Source: G963663495 sp963663495
GTDB lineage: Bacteria; Bacteroidota; Rhodothermia; Rhodothermales; Bin80
DNA: 64,000 nt
Direction: 5' to 3'
NCBI GenBank assembly: GCA_963663495.1
Contig: OY760427.1
Coordinates: 620,001-684,000 of the forward strand
Shown here: positions 26,937 to 37,112 of the stretch, one piece after another
Layout: every line of letters begins with the position of its first letter
Numbering within the stretch: the first letter of the stretch is position 1
The notes under the pieces: generated by a model
Told to the model about the DNA's origin: nothing
The model's input: only the letters and a program-made list of their open reading frames with translations
The model's database searches: none
Program-made: the position numbers and the translations under genes

Positions 26937-28441
26937 ATCCCTGCCGCAGGTATACCCTGCTTCGAGTGTGGCAGCAAGTTGTCATACAACTCCAGGTTCA
27001 CCTCGACCGGTGCCATACCATCCACCGGTTCTGACACATTCTGCCCCAACATTGCCTCTACACCCCCTGCGGTTATGGCCTCCTCGCGCTCCAATAGCTC
27101 GTCAAGAACGGCATCTACCCCTCCTTCGCCCTCTCTGGCTGCCAGATTAAGTACTTGTAAGTACTCCTTATCCGCCCTTGTACCCTTCCTGTGCTCCCGA
27201 AGCAGCGCTTCATAGGCCACCCGGAACCGGTGGGTGGGAAAGAAATCCGATCGGTATCGGTAATCCGCGAACGCCCCAGGCTTGCGCACTAACGAGGCTA
27301 TGACATGTCTGTACTGAATCCGATGCTTGCTCTTGCCTTGTAACCGGGGCATCCGCTCCATGAATCGGTTACGGTACCACACTTGCACCTCTTCGCCGTA
27401 CAAACGTACATCCACACGCTCCCCTATCAGTCTGCTCGGCACCGAGTAGAAGTTGTTCTGTACCCGTATCGTACTGCCTTTGGATACCCGTACGGATATC
27501 GGCTTGTATGTCGTCAATGGACGCTTCGGAAGCGGTCCCATATGCGCCCGTTCCTCCTCAAAACGCTCCTTGCGCGGCGTATTCAACTGCACAAACAGCC
27601 TGGCAAGGAAGGCTTCGTACTGCTGCTGACTCTCAAAATCGCTGCTTCCACGGAGAGTGAGCTGGTTCGTTATGGCCTGCTTTACCCTATAGTGTGCCTG
27701 TTCCACCTTGCCATTCTCGTGCGGACTGCGCGCCTGCGTATGTCGAGCCTTCATACCGCAGTGCCTCATCAATGCCTGGTAACGGTCCGTAAAGGCCTCT
27801 CCATCACTACGACGCAATCTGCGTACCGCAGCACTCAACGAATCCGTCTGATGGAGCCTCGGCACCCCTCCACACGCCTGAAGAGCATTCTGCAACCCCT
27901 CCGATAACGCCTCGAAACTCTCCGAACGGCATACACTACCCGTCTGCCAGTTCGAATACGTCAGCACAAAATGGAACAACTTATGCTTGAAGGGCACTCC
28001 CCCAATCGTCACACCCAACTTGTTCATGCACGTAAAGTCCGACTGTGCTCGATCTCCCGGCTTGTACTCCTGTGCAAAGTAGACCCCCTTCGGCGGTCCC
28101 TCCGTTGCTTTCCAGTACTTCACATGACGCTGCAGCGTACGCAACTGGCCCGCCTGAAACTTGCCCGGATAGCGACGCTGTAGCTCCCCAAATAGCGCCG
28201 TAACCTCAAGATTCGGATTCATCTCCAAAAACCCCTTCGCCTCCTCCCACACATCCTCGAACGGATCCTTGCGCGTACGCCACGTTCTTGGCTTGATGGT
28301 CTCGCTCGGCAATTTACCCAACCGTATGTACTTGCGAGCCGTCGTCTCACACATACCCGACTTGCGCGCTGCAATCGCTATGGACTCTCCCTGCTCCAAT
28401 ACTAACCTGCGTAAATGTAGGACCTGCTTATCTTTGACCAT
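26933..28441 (-). CDS. istA: IS21 transposase
   Basis: The likely start is the ATG at 28441 (MVKDKQVLHLRRLVLEQGES), with an upstream in-frame start at 28495. An N-terminal helix-turn-helix (SIAIAARKSGMCETTARKYIRLG) is followed by the rve-type DDE core: Asp in DRAQSDFTCMN, Asp in RLHQTDSLSAA, and Glu in SPHENGKVEQAHYRVK. The C-terminus carries the beta-barrel part. It pairs with IstB, overlapping 4 bases. Appears complete. Confidence 0.9.
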   Translation of the reverse strand: MVKDKQVLHLRRLVLEQGESIAIAARKSGMCETTARKYIRLGKLPSETIKPRTWRTRKDPFEDVWEEAKGFLEMNPNLEVTALFGELQRRYPGKFQAGQLRTLQRHVKYWKATEGPPKGVYFAQEYKPGDRAQSDFTCMNKLGVTIGGVPFKHKLFHFVLTYSNWQTGSVCRSESFEALSEGLQNALQACGGVPRLHQTDSLSAAVRRLRRSDGEAFTDRYQALMRHCGMKARHTQARSPHENGKVEQAHYRVKQAITNQLTLRGSSDFESQQQYEAFLARLFVQLNTPRKERFEEERAHMGPLPKRPLTTYKPISVRVSKGSTIRVQNNFYSVPSRLIGERVDVRLYGEEVQVWYRNRFMERMPRLQGKSKHRIQYRHVIASLVRKPGAFADYRYRSDFFPTHRFRVAYEALLREHRKGTRADKEYLQVLNLAAREGEGGVDAVLDELLEREEAITAGGVEAMLGQNVSEPVDGMAPVEVNLELYDNLLPHSKQGIPAAGI

Positions 28442-28714
28442 TACCCCTGTGGTTTGGCTGAACAAATCGCCAATCCACGCAGAAAAGAGCATCAAGTCCC
28501 CGTTCCTGCAGTAATCGTCGTTAATAATCCTAAATGTCGTGCATCAAACCCATTTGCGATACCATCAAGGCTTAACCCTGGAGCCTCTTGCAAAACCTCT
28601 GAATTGAAGGAATTGGCTGCATAATATGCCTCCGCTGGCATAGGGTCACTTGTGGTATTTCTGGAGGGTTGTCTGTGCGGATTACAGCGTCTTTATCGGG
28701 TGTTTTTCAGTTTC

Positions 28715-28989
28715 TAAATGCTGCAGTACAAGTGTCGGGAAGTTATCCAGGTACCTGCGGCCTACACGAGCCAGAAGTGTGCTAAGTGTGGCCATACAGA
28801 GAAAGCAAATAGAAAGCCTCAGCGCGAGTTTAGGTGTGTGGCCTGTGGTCACAAGAATAATGCGGACCTCAACGCGTCTGCAAACATACTGGCCTCCGGG
28901 ATTGGGGCTGCTGCACGTGGAGGGGTGTATTCGTTAGAATCCCCTATGAGCCGTGAAATGGATACGTGTCATTCACGTATATAAGTCCC
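28715..28989 (+). pseudogene. TnpB C-terminal fragment with its right end
   Basis: About 88 codons of a TnpB: YKCREVIQVPAAYTSQKC, the zinc-ribbon CAKCGHTEKANRK with CVACGHKNN, the third RuvC acid in ADLNASANI, and the tail ending CHSRI. The stop is followed by ACGTATATAAGTCCC, the same type of right end as in the three full cassettes. The N-terminal two thirds are gone. It differs from the intact copies at many positions, so it is an older member. Confidence 0.8.
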
Positions 28990-29461
28990 TATCATTTTAG
29001 GTTGCACGCCCTTGCGCGTATTCGGGTCCCAACCAGCCTATACAACCGCAGTGACTATTGGCGATTACTTTTAGTGTTGTGAGGGGAGCGTCTTATATCC
29101 GTGCCGCGGGGTGTACCCTCGCATTCTGGGGTAGGCTGCAGCAAAATGGTAGTAGGTTTAACTCTTGCACATCACCGCACGAAATTATCGTTGGCGGCGA
29201 TGGTCACCTTTCCTCTAGGAAGCACCAATTCCCGGTAGGCCGCGCCCAAGGCGGCTTTCTCATACGCGTGCACCGGAAAGGCGATAGCGCATTCTCGCCA
29301 TCGTTGTCCATAGCACATTCGCCTGGATTTGCATGGGAGCTGCAGAGTTAAAGCATCCGTGCGGACAGGGTTAATCCCATGCCCCATGATATTCTCAGAG
29401 ACCGCCCCCGGCGAATTGTTTACTTTGACATCGCCGTTGCGTATTGGAATGTCGCCAAAAC
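28990..29461. other. Intergenic region
   Basis: About 470 bases upstream of the SRPBCC gene. A stretch near 29128-29190 looked briefly tRNA-like but does not fold into a cloverleaf. No gene is recognised. Confidence 0.35.
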
Positions 29462-30088
29462 ATGACCTTTAACGTTCAGCGACACTTAGCCGAGGTTGAG
29501 CGCTTGGTGTCTTCCGACGAGCACGACGGACAACGCGTCCGTTCGGTGATCCTCACTCGATGCTTTGCGACGACGGTAGAGGAACTGTGGGACGTACTAA
29601 CGAACAGCAAGAGGATTCCGCGATGGTTTCTGCCAATCAGTGGTGACCTTGTAGCTGGTGGACGGTTCCAGTTCGAGGGCAACGCGGGTGGTCTGATCGA
29701 GGCTTGCGAACCCCAGTTGCGTTTTGCGGTCACCTGGGAGTTTGGCGAACACATGAGTTGGGTGGAGGTGCGCTGCTCGAGAGTCGCAGTGGGGCAGGCG
29801 CGTTTGACATTGACTCACGCGGCGCCTCTAACCGAGCACTGGCACGAGTATGGCCCGGGCGCGACAGGCATCGGCTGGGAGATGGGCTTGCTGGGACTTG
29901 CGTTACATCTGGCCCGCCCGGATGCGCCAAAGCCGGACGAGGCCGCTTTTGCCGCGTCACCGGATGGGAAGTCCTTCATTGTGGGCAGCAGCGAGGCTTG
30001 GGGAGAGGCTGCCATCGCCGCCGGAATCGAGTCGGGAGTCGCCCAGGCAGCGGCCAGACGTACGACTGCGTTCTACACGGGCGACTAA
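29462..30088 (+). CDS. SRPBCC / AHSA1-type START-fold protein
   Basis: A 208-residue protein of the SRPBCC superfamily. The SVILTRCFATTVEELWDVLTNSKRIPRWFLP segment (from about residue 32, quoted as RCFATTVEELWDVLTN then RIPRWFLP) is the classical start of AHSA1 domains, followed by GDLVAGGRFQFEGN, LRFAVTWEFGE and a C-terminal helix with GWEMGLLGLALHL. Such proteins bind hydrophobic ligands in a cavity; the ligand is not predictable. An in-frame start at 29444 exists, but the ATG at 29462 is preferred. The gene stands alone. Confidence 0.82.
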   Translation: MTFNVQRHLAEVERLVSSDEHDGQRVRSVILTRCFATTVEELWDVLTNSKRIPRWFLPISGDLVAGGRFQFEGNAGGLIEACEPQLRFAVTWEFGEHMSWVEVRCSRVAVGQARLTLTHAAPLTEHWHEYGPGATGIGWEMGLLGLALHLARPDAPKPDEAAFAASPDGKSFIVGSSEAWGEAAIAAGIESGVAQAAARRTTAFYTGD

Positions 30089-30721
30089 GCAGGACTGAGG
30101 ATTACGTGGACGAATTACCGCTTATCTGCACGACGGGCGGTGTCCTTGCCTCCTGGATGGTAGAACTAACTTCAACGTGTCCGGCGACGACCGTGTCCGC
30201 CGCGACTTTGGAGATTTGAAGCCTGCCTGGCCGGATTTGCTCGTAAGTGGTGTTTACGGCAATCTGTGCGTTCCAGTAGGATGTGGCGAATATTGAGATA
30301 GTCGATGTACCGGAGGATGGTGATAGGAAACGTCATTCACAGCAGTCAAGGCTTCGCCGCTCAATTGCCCTTTAGATCGGCCGGGACGATTAAAATGGCG
30401 CTTCCTTTATTCCTGCAATGTGCGCAGTAAGACACATAACCTGCGAGAACGGTGAGATGCACACAGACTGTACCTGAGCGAAATACCTGCCGTATGCTCG
30501 GCTGTAATTTAGGCAAGCGCAGCCACCGAAATAAATGCGCCCCAACACCGCTATTCCGAAGGCGCATAAACTATTGCAGCCCGCGGTCGCTTGTCCATGG
30601 CTGTGTGACGTAGATGCCGCGCGGTGTGAACCTGCGGGCCGTAAAGTCCGTACCACGGGCCGTATTCTTGATCCAGTGCGCTGGGCATTCGAGACCAGAG
30701 ATTTCTACGCCATTCTCCAAG
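30089..30721. other. Intergenic region
   Basis: About 630 bases between the SRPBCC gene and the inositol-phosphatase gene. Overlapping frames on both strands give no recognisable family. The open frame upstream of 30722 is in phase with the phosphatase but has no homologous content that I can see. Confidence 0.35.
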
Positions 30722-31507
30722 GTGGAAGAACAAGCCGTTGCTGCCGCCATGGAGGCTGCAGACGTGATTCGCAGCGGTGCGCGCCAGATCTCCATTCGTG
30801 AAAAGGCGCCGAGTGACCTGATTACGGACACGGATGAGGCAGCCCAGGATGTGATCGTTCGCCGACTACAGCAGCACTTTCCAGGATGGGGAATGCATGC
30901 CGAGGAGGAAGGAGCAGACGCTCCGTCGGAGGACTATTGCTGGATAGTTGATCCACTGGATGGTACCACAAACTTTGCTCATAACCTGCCGCCCTATGCT
31001 GTGAGCATCGCGCTGCAGAGGTCTGGACGAACAGAGCTAGGCGTAGTTTTGGACGTGCCTTCCAGAGACTTGTTCGTCGCGCGGCGCGCGGGAGGTGCGA
31101 CCTTGAATGGGCGCCCATTACAGGTTAGTCGGCGGCCAGCACTATCACAATCCGTGATTGCTACAGGCTTGCCGTATCGTAATTTCTCATTTGTGGACGA
31201 ATACCTTAAGTCATTGCACCAATGTATGGTGGCCACTCGTGGTGTCAGGAGAATGGGCGCTGCCTCCATTGACTTGGCTTACGTGGCACGCGGTAGCTTC
31301 GACGCGTTCTATGAGATTGACCTGCGCCCATGGGATATTGCTGCGGGTATGCTGCTCGTCGAAGAAGCCGGCGGGCGGGTAACAGATTTTTCCAATTCCC
31401 CACTCCCGTATTCTGGCTGGCAAGTATTGGCATCCAACGGCCTCGTGCACCAGGAAATGCTGGACACAGTTGAACCCCTGCGCTCCTCAATGGCGCAGAC
31501 AGACTGA
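30722..31507 (+). CDS. Inositol monophosphatase family protein
   Basis: About 261 residues from a GTG at 30722; the open frame extends upstream to 30614 but that part does not look like the family. Metal-dependent phosphatase of the SuhB/HisN/CysQ group: the SDLITDTDEAAQDVI segment supplies the first metal ligands, HAEEEGAD the Glu, WIVDPLDGTTNFAHNLP is the family signature with the catalytic Asp pair, and WDIAAGMLLVEEAGG is the second signature with the last Asp. Substrate (inositol phosphate, histidinol phosphate or PAP) cannot be told from this. The fabI start lies 9 bases after its stop, so they are probably co-transcribed. Confidence 0.87.
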   Translation: MEEQAVAAAMEAADVIRSGARQISIREKAPSDLITDTDEAAQDVIVRRLQQHFPGWGMHAEEEGADAPSEDYCWIVDPLDGTTNFAHNLPPYAVSIALQRSGRTELGVVLDVPSRDLFVARRAGGATLNGRPLQVSRRPALSQSVIATGLPYRNFSFVDEYLKSLHQCMVATRGVRRMGAASIDLAYVARGSFDAFYEIDLRPWDIAAGMLLVEEAGGRVTDFSNSPLPYSGWQVLASNGLVHQEMLDTVEPLRSSMAQTD

Positions 31508-31516
31508 TATAGACAC

Positions 31517-32338
31517 ATGGACGCGATTACTCACCGTCTACTCGAAGGCAAGAGAGGCGTCATCTTCGGAGCATTGAACGAGCATAGCATCGCTTGGGCT
31601 ATAGCCGAGGCGGCGCATAGAGCCGGCGCACAGTTCGCTCTTTCCAATGCCCCCGTGGCCCGAAGGCTTGGCTCGCTGACTAAGTTAGCTGAGCAGACAT
31701 CGAGCCCCGTACTTTGGGCGGATGCAACCAACGATGATGATCTGTTGGCGCTGTGCGACAACTTGAAGGAGCAATACGGACAGATTGACTTCATCGTACA
31801 CGCCATTGGCATGGGCGTTAATGTGCGCAAGAGGGTACCGTACCAACGACTCAAGTACGATTGGTACCGCAAAACCTTGGAGGTGTCCTCTGTCAGCCTG
31901 CACCGCATCATTCATCATGCCGTTGAAACGGATACGCTGGCTGACGGGGCCTCCATCGTAACGATCTCGTATATTGGGGCCCAACGCGCGTTTACACGCT
32001 ATTCCGAAATGGGAGATGCCAAGGCGCTACTTGAGAGTATTGTTCGTACATGGGGTGCGGTACTAGGAAGTCGTGGCATTCGCGTGAACAGTATTTCCCA
32101 GAGCCCAACCCGAACCACCGCAGGTAGCGGCATCGAAGGCTTTGACGCGATGTACGAATTTGGTAGCCGCATGTCGCCGCTCGGCAACGCAGATGCGGCA
32201 AGCTGCGGGGATTATACTGTCAGCCTGTTGAGCGATCTCACGCGTATGGTGACCATGCAGACCTTGTACCATGATGGAGGATTCAGCTCAGCCGGGATTA
32301 CGGAGGAACTGGTGCAGTCGATAATCAAGCCGGAATGA
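31517..32338 (+). CDS. fabI: Enoyl-[acyl-carrier-protein] reductase
   Basis: NADH/NADPH-dependent reductase for the last step of each fatty acid elongation cycle. The 273-residue SDR protein has the FabI-type nucleotide motif GALNEHSIAWAIAEAAH, DATNDDDLLALCD, DFIVHAIGMG, and the catalytic Tyr-x6-Lys in TRYSEMGDAKALLES, followed by RVNSISQSPTRTTA. Length is slightly above the usual 255-265. The gene overlaps the next one by ATGA, indicating a shared transcript. Confidence 0.92.
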   Translation: MDAITHRLLEGKRGVIFGALNEHSIAWAIAEAAHRAGAQFALSNAPVARRLGSLTKLAEQTSSPVLWADATNDDDLLALCDNLKEQYGQIDFIVHAIGMGVNVRKRVPYQRLKYDWYRKTLEVSSVSLHRIIHHAVETDTLADGASIVTISYIGAQRAFTRYSEMGDAKALLESIVRTWGAVLGSRGIRVNSISQSPTRTTAGSGIEGFDAMYEFGSRMSPLGNADAASCGDYTVSLLSDLTRMVTMQTLYHDGGFSSAGITEELVQSIIKPE

Positions 32339-33093
32339 GTTCAGTGCGGGCTGGTGTGGCAGTTACCAGTCTTTGGGTAGCGATAGTACTTCCCTTCTGC
32401 GCCTATGCACAGAATGGTGCCGAGCAGAAGCCGCCGATGTACTATTCGCTCAAGCGCGGGGCGATTGTCTATGCGGACGAAGAAGCCACGCGTCCATACG
32501 TTCGACTGGGATTCATGGAGCCCGTCTTTGTTCTATCGTCTGAGGGTAACTGGACGAGGGTACGTACCCAGGACGGCGCTCGCGGGTACATCGAATCCAG
32601 GCACCTGTCAAACGCCTGGATACGGGTATCAAAGTCGCAAAAGCGGTTGTATTTCTACCGGGGGATGAGGCTCGTATTGGACTTCGCCGCGGACTTTGGA
32701 TTTAATGCCTATTCTGACAAGATCAGGCAAGGTACCGAAGATAATCCGGATGATTGGCGCACCCCGGAGGGGGCATTTCATGTGGTTCGGAGAAATGGGC
32801 GGAGTCAGTTCTACAAGGCGTTCGTGCTGAATTATCCGAATGCGGAGGATGCAGAAAGGGGATTGCGCGATGGGATTATCACAGAGCGTCAGTACAGGGC
32901 CATTTTGCAAGCATCAGACCGGCTTGCGGAGCCTCCAATGTCAACTCCACTCGGAGGAATGATTGAAATTCATGGAGACGGTACCGGCAAGTCAATCAAT
33001 TGGACTCAAGGGTGTGTGGCAATCCACAACGAGGGGATGGACCTGTTATGGGACCTGGTCCCAGTCGGGACCCCGGTAGTCATTGAGAAATAG
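32335..33093 (+). CDS. Exported L,D-transpeptidase with SH3-like domain
   Basis: A 252-residue exported protein: signal peptide (about 1-25, ending FCAYAQ), an SH3b-like segment (about 38-90, with VRLGFMEPVFVLSSEGNW and RTQDGARGYIESRHL), then a YkuD domain with IEIHGDGTG and the catalytic Cys in WTQGCVAIHNEGM. YkuD enzymes form or edit 3-3 peptidoglycan cross-links or anchor proteins in the periplasm. The start overlaps the fabI stop (ATGA), so it is translated in the same operon. Confidence 0.88.
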   Translation: MSSVRAGVAVTSLWVAIVLPFCAYAQNGAEQKPPMYYSLKRGAIVYADEEATRPYVRLGFMEPVFVLSSEGNWTRVRTQDGARGYIESRHLSNAWIRVSKSQKRLYFYRGMRLVLDFAADFGFNAYSDKIRQGTEDNPDDWRTPEGAFHVVRRNGRSQFYKAFVLNYPNAEDAERGLRDGIITERQYRAILQASDRLAEPPMSTPLGGMIEIHGDGTGKSINWTQGCVAIHNEGMDLLWDLVPVGTPVVIEK

Positions 33094-33249
33094 CTGCTCT
33101 AAAGTGACATTCGTGCACGATACTTCTATCAGGCACTTGCCAAACAAGGAAAAGCACGAATGAGCGGGTCGCCTTACCAGGTGGCACTTGGACGCTGTAA
33201 TGGAGGTGCTGTGCAAACTAATTGATCGTAAACATGCCAGAACGATTTT

Positions 33250-33416
33250 ACCAAAATCTCGGTAGTGTGACCGCTCTCGAGTTGGGAAAAGGCCCTAAAC
33301 TGGTGTTTCCAGCCCCTCTCCTGGCTGTCCCTGCGCATGAACAACGCACAATCGGTCCAGCAGGTACCGAAGCAGCACTGTTAGATCCAAACAGGCAACG
33401 ACATGAATATTACACG
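33250..33416 (-). repeat. Solitary IS1380 terminal fragment
   Basis: On the minus strand it matches 15138-15300, the non-coding end of the intact IS1380: terminal TAATATTCATG, then TTCGGTACCTGC, ACCGATTGTGCGTTGTTCATG and GAGAGGGGCTG. No transposase is attached. It ends 25 bases before the palindrome of the AbiE locus. Confidence 0.8.
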
Positions 33417-33441
33417 ATACCAGACACTTGATTGTAACTTT

Positions 33442-33485
33442 GCTACCCTCTATACATATCCTTAAGGATATGTATAGAGGGTAGC
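33442..33485. promoter_or_regulatory. 44-bp perfect palindrome upstream of the AbiE operon
   Basis: Two 22-base arms starting GCTACCCTCTATACATATCC meet at the centre CTTAAG without spacer or mismatch. The right arm ends 14 bases before the antitoxin ATG at 33500. Known AbiEi antitoxins autorepress by binding inverted repeats in their own promoter, so this is the likely operator. As RNA it could also form a long hairpin in the leader. Confidence 0.75.
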
Positions 33486-35044
33486 TTAGAATTAGTATAA
33501 TGAACCACCGAGTTTACTTCCAGAGGCTGACCCGGGCAGCCAGCTATATAGCTGAACAGTTAGAGGAAAACGGCAAGCCCGTTATCACCCCGTTCGACTT
33601 CTTCCAGATTGTCTGGCGGATGTACCGCGAGTCATCTGGCAAGAAGTTGTATCTGCGGAGCGATACACCAAACCGGTCCAACTATCTCTATCTGAAAGCA
33701 AGCCTGCGACACGCTGGCTTGATCAGACAGGACCGGGATTACGGTGATCGTGCCATTAGGGTATTGAATATCCCAGACCTTCGAGCCGATGACATAACCT
33801 GTATGGTTGACCCCACTTGTTACATCTCCCATCTCTCTGCCATGCAGCGATGGGGGCTCACTGATCGGAGCCCGAATGCCTTGATACTAACGCGCCCTGA
33901 CCGCAAGACAGCAGCCGAACGCCTTCTGGCTTACAGGACTGAAGTGCTAGGTAAGGACAATACCGATGCCTTCCCTTTAGCAATTGTTAGGCACCCTTCC
34001 CGAGTGCGGGGACGGACCATCCGTACTTACGAGAGTAAAACCGCAGGGGTATTCCTGAGAAGTCGGGGAAGCGATGCTCGTCTTTCTACGATCGGCCAGA
34101 CATTCCTTGACATGCTTCAAAAATCCCATCTTTGCGGGGGCATGCCCCATGTTCTGGAGGCTTGGGAAGAACACGCGGAAACCCACTTGGACGACATTGT
34201 TCAGGCAGTTGACGCAGCCAAGGGCGGGCTCGTCAAGAGCCGTGCCGGGTACATCCTTGAAGAACGGCTGGGCTTATGTCGCCATCGTATTGAGCACTGG
34301 CAGGCATTCGGTCAGCGCGGCAGTAGCCGCAAGCTTGATCCGTCCAAGGACTTCGCACCGGTACGCCAGGCTAACTGGCAAGGATATAGCGGGTGGAAGT
34401 CCCGTAATATGAAGCAAGAACCAAGCACATATTTCCGCGAGCCGTGCGCGGTCACTCGTGAGGGTGGACGTGAAGTGTCGGTAGCGGCGCATATGGCCAG
34501 GGATATTGAGCAACGAAAGATGTGTCGTTCGGGTCGCCGAGATTATCGGTGCGGTCGAAGGCAATATGTTCGTCATCGTTATGGTGAGAGGGCGGACAGG
34601 CCCGCGGTGTCTAAGACCCCATGGACGTATGTACATATCCTGCCGGGACCTGGGAGATCTTTTCAACGCCCAGCGCCAAGGGCGGGGCCGCCGAAGCGTA
34701 GGCGAAATGCTGATCGGAGGATGTACGTTGAAGAGAGGTCCGATGCGATGATAGTAGTGATGAAGCTGGCGAACAAAGCATGGAAGACCATGTGGCGGAG
34801 CTGGTGGAGCGAAGCGTCGCACCCGAGGGGAAACCGTAGCTCCCGGCATGCACTGGACGCAGAACCAGGTTCGTATGCAACATGGCACGCACTGGACACA
34901 GAGCCAGGTTCGTGTGCCAGGGGAAGGTGCGGTTACGGCAACGGGCCGGTTCGCTGGTCTGTTAACGTCATGCGCGGTGGCGCGACCCAAGGGAAGAGCC
35001 GGATGCGTTAGCGCGCATGTCCGGATCTGTGCGGGGCCTCCGGG

Positions 35045-37112
35045 GTATCCGTCCGGTGAAGTACATTATAACCGAGGGTATTTACTCTCTCAATTAGAGT
35101 AAGTTAGAGCGCGGTTCGAAGGTTTATAGGCTAGCGTCGGTTGGGTGTGCAGGAGTCAAGTACCTGACAGCGTATTCGCAGACCCGTACACGGATCTATC
35201 GGATGACCCGGGCGCGCCTGTTTAGGGGCTCCTATGCCGCTTTCTTGACGGTAGCTTGCTGCAAGTCCCGACTAGCTTTCCAATGATGGGGCAAGAGTTC
35301 AGCCATGCGGTCGGCAGGATGTGTCGGAAGACGGCGTAGTACGTCGGTAAGCCATTCAATCGGGTTTGTCGATTGCAACTTGCATGTGGCAAAAAGAGAG
35401 TACAGTACTGCGGACCGCTGCGCTGCCGCATGCGATCCCGCAAACAGATGGTTTTTTCGACCAAGCGCAATCGCTCGCATCTGGTTCTCGACCAGATTGT
35501 TATCAATCTCAAACCTTGCCGTCTTCCAGGTAACAAACCAGCTTCTCCCACCTGTTGAGCATGTACCCCACGGCTTCATCCCATCCCGCACTCGGCCGGT
35601 GCTCACGACTCTCCTCAAGCCATGGCTTCAACTTCTCCAGTACCGGCCGTGCCTCCTCCTGTCGTACCTCCACACGCCGAGCCGGACCAGCTCCCTCCTT
35701 ACGCAACCCACGCTCTATCGCATACAACTGCCGGATTTCCTCCATTACATGGCGCACCTTCTTGGGCTCCTTTTTTCTGCAGTCATAAAACTTGCGACGC
35801 GCATGCGCCATACATCCAAACAGCGTTATCCCGCCCCGCGTACCAAACGCATCGTACACCACATACCCGTCGGTTTGCATCGCCCCTCTATATCCGCGCA
35901 AGAATTCCCACGGTCCAGCGCGCGCACGGCTCGGGCTGTAATCCATCATCACCACCTTCGCCCGCGGTGCCAGGTATACCCAAAGATAGCCGCGATGCGT
36001 CTTTCCTTCGTTTTTCTTCCCTTTCTTCTCCTTCCCTTTCTTCTTCGGCTTTTGCACCGGGAACGTTGTCTCATCCACCTGCAGATACCCGCTACGAAGC
36101 ACCTCCTTACGCAACGCATCTCCTAACGGACCCAGATACGTCGCTACCTTCGCAATCCAATCCCCCATTGTAGCAGCCGATAGCTTCACGCCATGGCGCT
36201 GAAACTTCTTCCGCAGCCGGTATAGCGGCATATGATCCACATATTTGGCTACCGCCAAATACGCCAACAACCCCGGACCCGCCTTCCCCTTCGGTATGAC
36301 ACGCTTCGGCAACGGCGCTATGACCACCCCCTTGCGAGGCTCCTTGCAGACAACGTACTTCGGCCGCACAATCCGTACTACCCTCGTGAAGCCCGGCACA
36401 TATTCCAGGTACTCCGTTACTTCCTCGCCGATGTACTTCATACCCGCGGTGCTGCCCTCCGGCTCAAGGCGGATCACCTCTCTGGGCAGATGGTCCGGAA
36501 TCGGCCCACGCACCGGCTTGTTCTTCCCACGCCGCTTGCGCTTTACCGGGACATACTCCTCCTCCTCCTCGGGCTCAACAGCTTCTGGTTCCTCTCCAGA
36601 CAACTGGCCTTGCTGCGCATTGTCCGCCGGCGTGTAACGCTCACTCTTTTTGCCAGAGAGTAGGCGATGCGCTTGTTCCAACCTGTCTTCCAGATGGCTA
36701 ATCTTCGCAGCCATATCCGCGATGTTCTTGGATAGACGATCGGCTTTTTTCTCCAAGCGACGGACCTGCTTTCGCAGATCCTTGTTCTCAGCCTCTTGGT
36801 TTCTTAGCCTCTGAAAAAGGGCTTCACCGGCAGGAGAAGAGGGGGAGAAAGATACCTTGGGCCGCATAGTTCGTGTACATGTGCGTCCGCCACAATGTTC
36901 CGGTTCTTCTCCCCAAAACCCATGTTTTTTGTCCCCAAAGACGCTGATTGCTGCCTGCATTCAGGCGCCAAGACGATAAGCTGCACACCACTCCGAAATT
37001 CCCAAGTCGGCACACCAAACCCGGCGTATAATCACCTTGCACTAAGCTCTACAAGCGGACTACGCAGACCAATGCTAAGCCCGCTTTACCATGTACTTCA
37101 CCGTACGGATAC
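35045..37112 (-). mobile_element. IS66-family element (single-gene type) inside intron domain VI
   Basis: A 2068-bp element with 22-bp terminal repeats (GTATCCGTCCGGTGAAGTAC at the left, one mismatch at the right) and the 8-bp target duplication CCTCCGGG at 35037-35044 and 37113-37120. Eight bases is the normal IS66 duplication. Only tnpC is present, as in the ISBst12 subgroup. Confidence 0.92.
35232..36867 (-). pseudogene. IS66 transposase TnpC with a frameshift
   Basis: The ATG at 36867 (MRPKVSFSPSS) is preferred over an upstream in-frame start at 36960. Coiled-coil leader (about 15-80), zinc-finger-like and Lys/Arg-rich region, the DDE core with YLQVDETTFPVQ, AMQTDGYVVYD and a CMAHARRKF segment. 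The frame ends at a TGA at 35509-35511 after LVCYLEDGK, but the next frame continues RFEIDNNLVENQMRAIALGRKNHLFAG through to 35232, the normal C-terminus with the last catalytic Glu. A single extra A near 35513 explains the break. The site is not a known programmed slippery sequence, so the copy is probably inactive unless the base is a sequencing error. Confidence 0.85.

Larger units (their letters stand above)
26142..28495 (-). mobile_element. IS21-family element (coding part; ends not resolved)
   Basis: An istA-istB pair overlapping by 4 bases is diagnostic of IS21. The coordinates cover the two genes only. Confidence 0.85.

Noticed and set aside
29120..29195. Possible tRNA gene
   Set aside because: No cloverleaf with a proper T-arm (GGTTCRANNCC) or acceptor stem could be drawn.
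35056..35097. First idea that the antitoxin ends at 35097 (reading VKYIITEGIYSLN)
   Set aside because: That stretch is part of the IS66 terminal region. The better AbiEi end (TFSETWMISLNV, overlapping the toxin start) lies at 37143-37181.
35509..35520. Programmed frameshift in the IS66 transposase
   Set aside because: The junction GGCAAGG has no slippery heptamer and tnpC of IS66 is not known to shift, so a plain mutation or sequence error is more likely.
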